Shown in pieces: positions 1 to 5,679 of a stretch of 11,846 nucleotides of DNA. The notes under the pieces are model-generated. The model was not told the DNA's origin, did not search any database, and was given only the letters and a program-made list of their open reading frames with translations. This DNA is from Hyphomicrobiales bacterium. GTDB taxonomy: Bacteria > Pseudomonadota > Alphaproteobacteria > Rhizobiales > Beijerinckiaceae. Where the stretch lies: contig JAQGKM010000154.1 of NCBI GenBank assembly GCA_028290125.1, positions 1 through 11,846 of the forward strand, in the 5' to 3' direction. The position numbers and the translations under genes are program-made. The stretch's first letter is position 1. Every line of letters starts with the position of its first letter.

Positions 1-491
1 GCGTCACGCTCGGCGAGGCCGACGGATTCGAGCAGGATCAGCAGCTGCTTCGAGGCTTCCTTGACCTCGACGACGTCGCCCACGCGGACCTGGAAAGAGG
101 CGATGTTGACCTTCTTACCGATGACCATGACGTGGCCGTGGTTGTAGAACTGGCGGGCGGCGAACGGCGTCGGCGCGTATTTGGCGCGGTAGACGACCGC
201 GTCGAGACGGCGCTCCAGGAGCGCGACGATGTTGTCGCCCGAGTCGCCCTTCATGCGATTGGCTTCCTGAGAGTACTTGCGGAACTGCTTTTCGGAAATG
301 TTGCCGTAATAGCCCTTGAGCTTCTGCTTGGCGCGCAGCTGCGTGCCGAAGTCGGACATCTTGCCCTTGCGGCGCTGGCCATGCTGGCCGGGGCCGTACT
401 CACGGCGATTCACGGGGCTCTTCGGGCGGCCCCAGATGTTCTGGCCCATGCGGCGGTCGAGCTTATACTTTGACTGTGCGCGCTTCGTCAT
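1..491 (-). CDS. rpsD: 30S ribosomal protein S4 (3' end outside window)
   Basis: Primary 16S rRNA-binding protein of the small ribosomal subunit, one of the first to assemble and important for decoding accuracy. The frame starts at ATG 489-491 and stays open to the window edge. It gives 163 residues of a protein that is normally about 205, so the C-terminus is missing. The N-terminus reads MTKRAQSKYKLDRRMGQNIW, followed by GRPKSPVNRREYGPGQHGQ, which is typical bacterial S4. The S4 RNA-binding domain follows (LLERRLDAVVYRAKYAPT, then ARQFYNHGHV). A ribosome binding site, AGAGGA, lies a few bases before the ATG. The gene stands alone here, outside any alpha-operon arrangement, as is usual in alphaproteobacteria. 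It has its own promoter and a long structured leader (separate entries). The identification is secure; only the 3' end is unseen. Confidence 0.97.
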   Translation of the reverse strand, partial: MTKRAQSKYKLDRRMGQNIWGRPKSPVNRREYGPGQHGQRRKGKMSDFGTQLRAKQKLKGYYGNISEKQFRKYSQEANRMKGDSGDNIVALLERRLDAVVYRAKYAPTPFAARQFYNHGHVMVIGKKVNIASFQVRVGDVVEVKEASKQLLILLESVGLAERD

Positions 492-724
492 CGCGGTTCC
501 TCTGGTCTTCGGTTCAAACCGGCGAGCGAGAAACGGCGGGCGCGCGCGAAAAGGCCCCAAGGGCCTTGCGCCGTCCGATCCGCGTCCCTCCAGCCGGGCG
601 CCGGAACTCCGGCGGCTGAGGAACGCGCCCTCCTCTGCCCCGAGGGGCCGACAGGTCTCTCACCAGAAACGGGAAAGGCCACGGGTGCGTCAATGCGAGA
701 GCGCCCGGGAACGGGCGTCTGCAC
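492..724 (-). promoter_or_regulatory. Long structured 5' leader of rpsD
   Basis: About 230 nt separate the predicted rpsD start of transcription (near 724) from its ATG. No convincing gene is seen in either strand here. In transcript order the leader has four perfect inverted repeats. The first is at 717-702 (6-bp stem, 4-nt loop) and the second at 648-637 (4-bp stem closing a CTCG loop). The third is at 614-599 (6-bp stem, 4-nt loop) and the fourth at 567-551 (7-bp stem, 3-nt loop, followed by a short U run). Ribosomal protein genes are often autoregulated through such leaders, and S4 is a known autoregulator in other phyla. That this leader is a regulatory RNA is inference. Confidence 0.4.
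549..567 (-). terminator. Attenuator-like hairpin in the rpsD leader
   Basis: On the minus strand a 7-bp perfect stem (AAGGCCC, loop TTG, GGGCCTT) ends in a run of four Ts (549-552, shared in part with the stem). This has the form of a weak intrinsic terminator 58 nt upstream of the rpsD start codon. It lies inside the leader of a highly expressed gene, so it could only act conditionally, as an attenuator. The short U tract makes strong termination doubtful. Confidence 0.3.
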
Positions 725-860
725 CGGCGTTCAATAGGCGGCGCTCGGCTCCAAGTCAATCGGCAGCGCTTTAAAGACGGAAAAACGGCTTGGGCCTCCC
801 GCTCCGGCGCCCGTTTTGCATGCAGAATGACATTGCCAAGCCACCTGTTGGAGAGCCGAC
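725..860. other. Divergent intergenic region between rpsD and the family 5 binding protein gene
   Basis: Besides the rpsD promoter, the plus strand here should drive the gene at 861, but I see no good plus-strand promoter. The best candidate (TTGGGC at 790-795 with TTTTGC 18 bp downstream) is poor. A palindrome TGCATGCA lies at 817-824. A clear ribosome binding site, GGAGAG at 850-855, precedes ATG 861. No RNA gene or repeat was recognised. Confidence 0.5.
731..759 (-). promoter_or_regulatory. Sigma70-type promoter of rpsD
   Basis: Reading the minus strand, a -35 element TTGACT (759-754) and a -10 element TATTGA (736-731) are separated by exactly 17 bp. This is a near-consensus housekeeping promoter pointing at rpsD, with transcription expected to start near 724. 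The match is much better than anything else in this intergenic region. Confidence 0.6.
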
Positions 861-2483
861 ATGTTTGACCATCGCGCCGAACTCACCCGCCGACATCTCC
901 TGCAGGGAGCGAGCGCGGCGACCGCCGCAGCCTTCCTGACGACCGGCGAAACCTTCGCCCAGGCCCGCTCCGAGACGCTGCTCGTGGTGCAGGAACTCGG
1001 CCCCAACAGCCTCGACATGCAGGGCGTGGGCTCAAACCAGACCGTCAACGGCCTGTCGTGGAACTGCTACGACAGGCTGATGACCTATGGCGCCAAGACG
1101 CTGGCGGACAGCACGCCCTCCTACGACCGGATGACGCTCGCGCCCGAACTCGCCGAGAGCTGGGAGGTCGCCCCCGACGGCATGTCGTGCACCTTCAAGC
1201 TCCGCAAGGACGCGCTGTTCCACGACGGCACCCCCGTCACCGCGAAGGACGTGAAATGGTCCTTCGACCGCGCGGTGAAGATTGGCGGCTTCCCGACCTT
1301 CCAGATGTCGGCCGGCTCGCTGGAAAAGCCCGAGCAGTTCGTCGTCGTCGACGACCACACGTTCCGCGTCGACTATCTGCGCAAGGACAAGATGCTGCTG
1401 TTCAACCTCGCGGTGGTCGTCCCCTTCGTCATCAATTCGGAGCTGGCGAAGAAGAACGCGACCGAGCAGGATCCGTGGGCGGCTGCGTGGCTGAAGAACA
1501 ACGAGGCCGGCGGCGGCGCCTACAAGGTCGAGAGCTGGAAGCCCGGCAGCGAGACCATCCTGTCGCGCTTCGACGGATGGAAGAGCGGACCGTTGCCGAA
1601 GATCCGCCGCATCATCGCGCGCGACGTGCCCTCCTCGGGCACGCGTCGCGCCATGCTGGAGCGCGGTGACGCCGACCTGTCGACGGGTTTTCCGCCCAAG
1701 GACTTCGACCAGCTCATCAAGGAGAACAAGGTCAAGGTCGTGGCGGTGCCGATTCCCAATTGTCTCTGGTACGTCGCGCTCAACACATCCAAGCCGCCGT
1801 TCGACAATCCCAAGCTCCGTCAGGCCGTCGCCTGGGCGATGCCCTATGCGGACATCCAGTCTGCGGCGTTCTACAATCGCGCCGTGCCGATGTTCGGCGG
1901 GACCGAGACGGTCGAAAAGGCTGTCTGGCCGCAGCCTTTCCCCTATGTGACAAATCTCGACAAGGCGAAGGCGCTGATGGCGGAAGCCGGCTTCGCGCAG
2001 GGCCTCGACACCGTGCTGGCGCTCGACGTCGGCACCGCGACGGTCGGCGAGCCGACCGCCGTGCTGATCCAGGAAAGCCTCTCGAAGATCGGCATCCGCG
2101 CCACCATCGACAAGATTCCCGGCGCGAACTGGCGCACCACGCTGAACAAGAAAGAGCTGCCGATGGCGCTCAACCGCTTCAGCGGCTGGCTCGATTATCC
2201 GGAGTATTATTTCTACTGGAATTTCCACGGCAACAATTCGATCTTCAACATCTCGGCGTACAAGAACCCCGAGATGGACGCGCAGATCGAGAAGGCGCGC
2301 TTCACCACCGACCCGGCCGAATACGACGCCGCCGTGAAAGCCTTCATCGCGCTGTGCATCAAAGATGTGCCGATCGTGCCGCTGAACCAGCCCTTCCACG
2401 ACGTCGCCATGCCGAAGAATGTCGCGGGCTACGAATTCTGGTTCCATCGCGAACCGGACTTCCGGCAGTTCACGAAGGCGTAA
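861..2483 (+). CDS. Family 5 (peptide/nickel-type) ABC transporter substrate-binding protein, Tat-exported
   Basis: Periplasmic solute receptor of the DppA/OppA/NikA fold (SBP_bac_5), 540 aa, the usual length. The N-terminus carries a twin-arginine signal (TRRHLLQG at 9-16) followed by an Ala-rich hydrophobic stretch and an AQA cleavage site near residue 35. It is therefore probably exported folded. The family signature lies at about 95-130 (ELAESWEVAPDG, then LRKDALFHDGTPVTAKDV). Later blocks such as NPKLRQAVAWAMPYADI and the C-terminal IVPLNQPF are also typical. The start is supported by GGAGAG 5 nt upstream. Ligand cannot be read from the sequence; peptides, opines, sugars or metal chelates are all known in the family. 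No permease or ATPase gene is adjacent: the next gene, 9 nt downstream, is another binding protein. It is either an orphan receptor or works with transporter parts encoded elsewhere. Confidence 0.9.
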   Translation: MFDHRAELTRRHLLQGASAATAAAFLTTGETFAQARSETLLVVQELGPNSLDMQGVGSNQTVNGLSWNCYDRLMTYGAKTLADSTPSYDRMTLAPELAESWEVAPDGMSCTFKLRKDALFHDGTPVTAKDVKWSFDRAVKIGGFPTFQMSAGSLEKPEQFVVVDDHTFRVDYLRKDKMLLFNLAVVVPFVINSELAKKNATEQDPWAAAWLKNNEAGGGAYKVESWKPGSETILSRFDGWKSGPLPKIRRIIARDVPSSGTRRAMLERGDADLSTGFPPKDFDQLIKENKVKVVAVPIPNCLWYVALNTSKPPFDNPKLRQAVAWAMPYADIQSAAFYNRAVPMFGGTETVEKAVWPQPFPYVTNLDKAKALMAEAGFAQGLDTVLALDVGTATVGEPTAVLIQESLSKIGIRATIDKIPGANWRTTLNKKELPMALNRFSGWLDYPEYYFYWNFHGNNSIFNISAYKNPEMDAQIEKARFTTDPAEYDAAVKAFIALCIKDVPIVPLNQPFHDVAMPKNVAGYEFWFHREPDFRQFTKA

Positions 2484-2492
2484 GGCTCGATC

Positions 2493-3512
2493 ATGACTCG
2501 TCCGGGACTGCCCCTTGTGACCCGCCGGCTTTTTGTCGGCGGGCTCGCCACCGCGCCTTTGCTGCTCGGAGCTTCCGCCCGCGCGGCGGAGGCGAAAACG
2601 ATCGCCGCACTTTTCGCGGGCAGCACGACGGATCGCGGTTTCATGCAGGCTGGCTTCCAGGGCCTGCGAACGGCGGCGGAAAGCGCTGGTGCGCGTTTCA
2701 CGTTCACCGAAGGCGTCAAGCCTGAGAAGGATCTGCTGGTCGAGGCGCTGCGAAGCCTCGCTCGCACCAAGCCCGATCTCGTCGTCGCCCATGGCGGCCA
2801 GAACAACGCAGCCGCGCAGCTTGTGGCGGCGGAATTTCCCGACGTTCTGTTTGCGGTGACGCAGGGCAATGTCACCGGCGCCAATCTGGCGAGCTATGAA
2901 GTCCTGCAGGAAGACTCGGCTTTCCTTGCCGGCGCGCTGGCCGCCTGGACGACGAAGACCGGCGTCGTCGGACATATGTCCGGCATCCGCGTCACGCCTG
3001 GCCTGAAGGGGCGTGCGGCTTACGCCAATGGCGTCGCGCATGCAGACTCAAAGGTGCGCCTGCTCACCAATTTCTCGGGCAATCAGGATGACAATGCGCT
3101 GTCGAAGAAAGTCGCCGCAGCGATGATCGACAAGGGCGCGGACATCATTTTCACGATGCTCAACGCGGGCCGCACCGGCGCCATCGACGCCTGCCGCGAG
3201 AAAGGCGTCAAGCAGATCGGCAATGTGGGCGACTGGGTCGCGACGACGCCGGATGTCTTCATCGGTTCCGCCATCGCCGATTCCGGCCTCGCGCTTGGCA
3301 ACGCCGTGACGGATCTGGCTGCGTCGCGCTTCCAGCCCGGAACCGTCAAGAAAATCGGCCTTGAGCAACCTGCCGCCGTGCGCCTGTCGGCGGCCGCCAG
3401 CGTGCCCGACGATGTACGTGCGCGGCTGGCCAGCCTCGCAGCGGCGATCGTTGCGCATCGCGTGACCGTCTCGACGGATTGGACCGGCGAGGAATTCCCG
3501 ACCCCGGCATGA
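2493..3512 (+). CDS. BMP/PnrA-family ABC transporter substrate-binding protein, Tat-exported
   Basis: Periplasmic receptor of the basic membrane protein family (PnrA, Med, BmpA), whose studied members bind nucleosides or related purines. The 339-aa length fits. A twin-arginine signal is present (TRRLFVGG at 10-17), with cleavage likely after ARA near residue 31. Family blocks are visible in order: STTDRGFMQAGFQGL at 44-58, VVAHGGQNN near 97-105, YEVLQEDSAFLAGALAA at 135-151, GVAHADSKV near 180-188 and IGNVGDW near 242-248. The gene starts 9 nt after the stop of the family 5 binding protein, with AAGG (2482-2485) overlapping that stop as ribosome binding site, so the two are almost surely cotranscribed. 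No ABC ATPase or permease follows, because the next gene is convergent. Family is confident; the ligand (nucleoside versus other) is not known. Confidence 0.88.
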   Translation: MTRPGLPLVTRRLFVGGLATAPLLLGASARAAEAKTIAALFAGSTTDRGFMQAGFQGLRTAAESAGARFTFTEGVKPEKDLLVEALRSLARTKPDLVVAHGGQNNAAAQLVAAEFPDVLFAVTQGNVTGANLASYEVLQEDSAFLAGALAAWTTKTGVVGHMSGIRVTPGLKGRAAYANGVAHADSKVRLLTNFSGNQDDNALSKKVAAAMIDKGADIIFTMLNAGRTGAIDACREKGVKQIGNVGDWVATTPDVFIGSAIADSGLALGNAVTDLAASRFQPGTVKKIGLEQPAAVRLSAAASVPDDVRARLASLAAAIVAHRVTVSTDWTGEEFPTPA

Positions 3513-3513
3513 T

Positions 3514-4158
3514 TTATCCGGCCTGTTGCATGGCGCCGGAAGGCAGCACTTCGACGCCATGCGCCACGGGTACGCGCGCGAGCAGCGCATGGGCGACATC
3601 CTTTGCCGGTATCGCGCGATAATTGGCCGGGATGAGCGGCGCGAGCAGTCCGGCGGCTCGCATCGAGATCTTTTCCATGAGCCGCGCAGGCTGACCAAGC
3701 GCCTCGCGGTCCCCCAGCAGCAGCGAGGGGCGCGCGATGACAAGCCCCGCGAAGCCCAGCGCCCGTAGCGCCTCCTCGAGTTCGCCCTTCACGCGGCTGT
3801 AAAATACCGACGCGCCGGAATCCGCGCCCATGGCGCTCACCAGCCCTGCGCGCGTGGCGCCGGCCGCAAGCGCCGCGCGGGCAAGCGCGAGATTGGCGTC
3901 GAAATCGACGGCGCGAAACGCGGGCTGGCTCCCGGCGACCTTGATCGTCGTGCCCAGCGCCAGATAAACTTCATCGACCGGCGGCAAGGCCGCGAGTGCT
4001 GCAAAGTCCACCACATGCGCGGTGAGCTTTGGATGCGCGACGCCAGGCGCGCGCCTGCCGAAGACATGCACGGCGCTTACCGCCGGATCGGCGAGCAATC
4101 CCTCGAGCAGGAACTGGCCGACAAGCCCCGTGGCGCCAGCCAGCGCGACGCGTCTCAT
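3514..4158 (-). CDS. SDR-type NAD(P)-binding oxidoreductase, HTATIP2/Tip30-like
   Basis: A 214-aa Rossmann-fold protein of the atypical short-chain dehydrogenase group. The dinucleotide-binding motif GATGLVG lies at residues 8-14, and FGRRAP near 33-38 supplies the arginines often seen with NADPH. A catalytic-type triad can be read as S108, Y120 and K124 (YSRVKG), followed by IARPSLLLGDRE at 141-152, a hallmark of the NAD(P)-dependent epimerase/HTATIP2-like branch. The substrate is unknown. Its ATG overlaps the stop of the upstream methyltransferase gene (ATGA, 4155-4158), so translation is coupled and the two probably share a pathway or regulation. The stop lies only 1 nt from the stop of the convergent binding-protein gene. 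Confidence 0.8.
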   Translation of the reverse strand: MRRVALAGATGLVGQFLLEGLLADPAVSAVHVFGRRAPGVAHPKLTAHVVDFAALAALPPVDEVYLALGTTIKVAGSQPAFRAVDFDANLALARAALAAGATRAGLVSAMGADSGASVFYSRVKGELEEALRALGFAGLVIARPSLLLGDREALGQPARLMEKISMRAAGLLAPLIPANYRAIPAKDVAHALLARVPVAHGVEVLPSGAMQQAG

Positions 4159-4868
4159 GTCGCCCCCGCGCCCGCTTCGATCACCACGCAGACCTGATGC
4201 CCGGTTGGCACGAAGGAATCGTAGCGATAGGACAGCCCCGTGCGGCCGATGAATTCCTGGAACGCCTTGAATTCGTGCTTCAGCCAGCCGGGATAATTCC
4301 AGTACTCGTCGAACAGCACGATCGTGCCGGGCGCGATGCGCCCCTCCAGTCCGCGCAGCACATAATCGGCGGACGAATAGAGATCGCTGTCGATGTGCAG
4401 GAAGGCGACCGGGCCCGGGTGGCTCGCAAGGAAGCCATCCAGCGTGTCGGAGAACCAGCCCTTCACGAGCGTCACATTGTCGGGCACGCGCGGCAGGTCT
4501 TGCGCGAAATAGCCTTTGCGCAAATAGCCGAACCAGTGTTCCGGCAAGCCCTCGAAAGAATCGAACCCATACACCGGACCGCCGCGCTCGGCCGCGATCT
4601 GGCGCACGGATTCGCCGCCCGCGACGCCGAACTCCAGAACCAGCCCGTCCTTCGGCGCGAGCGAGAGCGCATGGCTCAGCAACTCGCTGCGATGCGCGAA
4701 TTGCAGCGTCGTCAGCAATCGCTTTTCAAAGTAACGGGCGCTCTGCAGGGCCGCACGCCATTTGGCGACTTCGTAGACATTGTAGCTGTCGTTGGCCTTG
4801 AGCAGCAGCGGGTGCGGCGCTGCGCGACCCGTGAGCGAACGCAACGTGTTCAGAAACGGCGAAAGCAT
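4155..4868 (-). CDS. Class I SAM-dependent methyltransferase, TylF/MycF-like
   Basis: Predicted S-adenosylmethionine-dependent O-methyltransferase of 237 aa in the TylF (macrocin O-methyltransferase) family. The SAM-binding motif I is EFGVAGGES (79-87), followed by YGFDSFEGLPEHW (100-112), which is highly typical of the family. The acidic motifs FLHIDSDLY (157-164) and VLFDEYW (184-190) carry the aspartates that bind a divalent metal in characterised members. I place the start at ATG 4866-4868, which has GAGGA a few bases upstream. The longer frame from a GTG at 4952 would run through the wrbA terminator and add a low-complexity GGGG segment, so I reject it. Members modify sugars of antibiotics and lipopolysaccharide-type glycans; the substrate here is unknown. 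It is coupled to the following SDR gene by a 4-nt overlap. Confidence 0.85.
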   Translation of the reverse strand: MLSPFLNTLRSLTGRAAPHPLLLKANDSYNVYEVAKWRAALQSARYFEKRLLTTLQFAHRSELLSHALSLAPKDGLVLEFGVAGGESVRQIAAERGGPVYGFDSFEGLPEHWFGYLRKGYFAQDLPRVPDNVTLVKGWFSDTLDGFLASHPGPVAFLHIDSDLYSSADYVLRGLEGRIAPGTIVLFDEYWNYPGWLKHEFKAFQEFIGRTGLSYRYDSFVPTGHQVCVVIEAGAGAT

Positions 4869-4913
4869 GCAGTCCTCATTCCGCGGAGCGCAACCGCCGC
4901 CGCCCGTCTGTTG

Positions 4914-4941
4914 AAAAGCCGGGCGCACGATGGCGCCCGGC
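4914..4941 (-). terminator. Intrinsic terminator downstream of wrbA
   Basis: A perfect 9-bp GC-rich stem (GCCGGGCGC with GCGCCCGGC, 4918-4926 and 4933-4941) has a 6-nt loop and, on the minus strand, is followed directly by TTTT (4917-4914). It begins 8 nt after the wrbA stop codon. It probably separates wrbA from the methyltransferase-SDR pair, although I see no strong promoter in the 46 nt left before the methyltransferase ATG, so some read-through is possible. Confidence 0.8.
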
Positions 4942-4948
4942 CCAATCG

Positions 4949-5548
4949 TCACTTCGCCAGTTTGGCGGCGATCTCGGCGACATGCTTACCCTGAAAACGA
5001 GCGCCGTCGAGATCCGTCGCCGTCGGCTTGAGGCTGCCGTCGCCGCCCGCGATGGTCGAGGCGCCATAGGGCGAACCGCCGACGATCTCGTCGACGCGCG
5101 TCATGCCCTGGAAGGCGTAAGGCAGGCCCACGATCACCATGCCCTGATGCAGCAGCACAGTGTGGAAGTTGAGGATGGTCGATTCCTGTCCGCCGTGCTG
5201 CGTGGCCGTCGACGTGAACACCGAGCCGACCTTGCCGACCAGCTTGCCCTGCGCCCAGAGCGCGCCGGTCTGGTCGAGAAAGTTCTTCATCTGGGCGGCC
5301 ATCATGCCAAAGCGCGTCGGCGCGCCGAAGATGATCGCATCATAGTCGGGCAGCTCGTCGACGGTTGCGAGCGGGGCCGCCTGGTCGGTCTTGTAATGGG
5401 CCTTTGCGGCGACGTCGGGCGGCACCAGTTCGGGGACGCGCTTCACCACCACCTCGGCGCCGGCCGAACGGGCGCCTTCTGCAGCGGCGTTCGCCATGGC
5501 TTCGACATGGCCCCACGACGAATAATACAGAACGAGAACCTTGGTCAT
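4949..5548 (-). CDS. wrbA: NAD(P)H:quinone oxidoreductase, WrbA type
   Basis: Cytoplasmic FMN flavoprotein that reduces quinones by two electrons, avoiding semiquinone radicals; linked to oxidative stress and stationary phase in other bacteria. The 199 aa match the normal WrbA length (about 198). The FMN phosphate loop is YYSSWGHVEAMA (8-19, with Trp where Tyr is common in this loop). The isoalloxazine-binding segment FGAPTRFGMMAAQMKNFLDQ (74-93) and FTSTATQHGGQE (111-122) are textbook WrbA, as is PYGASTIAG (160-168). I choose ATG 5546-5548 (MTKVLVLYYS) with GGAG upstream. An upstream in-frame start at 5650 would add 34 unrelated residues across the promoter region. It is transcribed alone, with a candidate promoter at 5582-5609 and a strong terminator at its end, and is divergent from murL. 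Confidence 0.95.
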   Translation of the reverse strand: MTKVLVLYYSSWGHVEAMANAAAEGARSAGAEVVVKRVPELVPPDVAAKAHYKTDQAAPLATVDELPDYDAIIFGAPTRFGMMAAQMKNFLDQTGALWAQGKLVGKVGSVFTSTATQHGGQESTILNFHTVLLHQGMVIVGLPYAFQGMTRVDEIVGGSPYGASTIAGGDGSLKPTATDLDGARFQGKHVAEIAAKLAK

Positions 5549-5581
5549 GTGCGCTCCGGGGTCGTGAGGGAAGGAAGCCTT

Positions 5582-5609
5582 CAGATAGGGCGGCCAGCCA
5601 TCCTGTCCA
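5582..5609 (-). promoter_or_regulatory. Candidate promoter of wrbA
   Basis: On the minus strand TGGACA (5609-5604) and TATCTG (5587-5582) are 16 bp apart. This would start transcription near 5575 and leave a leader of about 27 nt before the wrbA ATG. The match to sigma70 consensus is moderate and the position is sensible. Confidence 0.4.
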
Positions 5610-5643
5610 GCTCCAGCCCTGCCGATGGGGTCACGTCCGACGC

Positions 5644-5671
5644 TTGACACCGCCCGGCGAGCCTGTAACCC
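5644..5671 (+). promoter_or_regulatory. Possible promoter of the murL-murD2 operon
   Basis: A perfect -35 hexamer TTGACA lies at 5644-5649. The corresponding -10 is poor (TAACCC at 5666-5671, 16-bp spacing). If used, transcription would begin at or within a few bases of the murL ATG (5680), giving a nearly leaderless message. This would fit the absence of a good Shine-Dalgarno sequence there. It may also be a chance match. Confidence 0.25.
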
Positions 5672-5679
5672 GAAAGCCG

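Noticed and set aside
488..724. A 78-codon minus-strand frame covering the whole rpsD leader, starting with GTG at the predicted transcription start
   Set aside because: It overlaps the rpsD start, is rich in Arg, Pro and Ala with no known domain, and its start depends on a leaderless GTG. Hairpins explain the region better, though a leader peptide cannot be wholly excluded.
316..774. A 152-codon plus-strand frame over the rpsD start and leader
   Set aside because: It is antisense to conserved S4 codons, its composition is Arg/Ser/Pro-rich, and it has no ribosome binding site or domain.
1032..3041. A 669-codon open frame on the minus strand across both binding-protein genes
   Set aside because: It is antisense to two well-supported genes, rich in Arg, His and Gly with no recognisable domain, and spans their intergenic gap. 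Long antisense frames are expected in such GC-rich coding sequence.
5549..5650. N-terminal extension of wrbA by 34 residues
   Set aside because: WrbA homologues start at MTKVLVLYYS-like sequence; the extension crosses the candidate promoter and has no conserved residues.
5365..5679. N-terminal extension of murL by 105 residues
   Set aside because: It is antisense to the start of wrbA and to its promoter and is Arg/Pro-rich; the conserved protein begins after ATG 5680.
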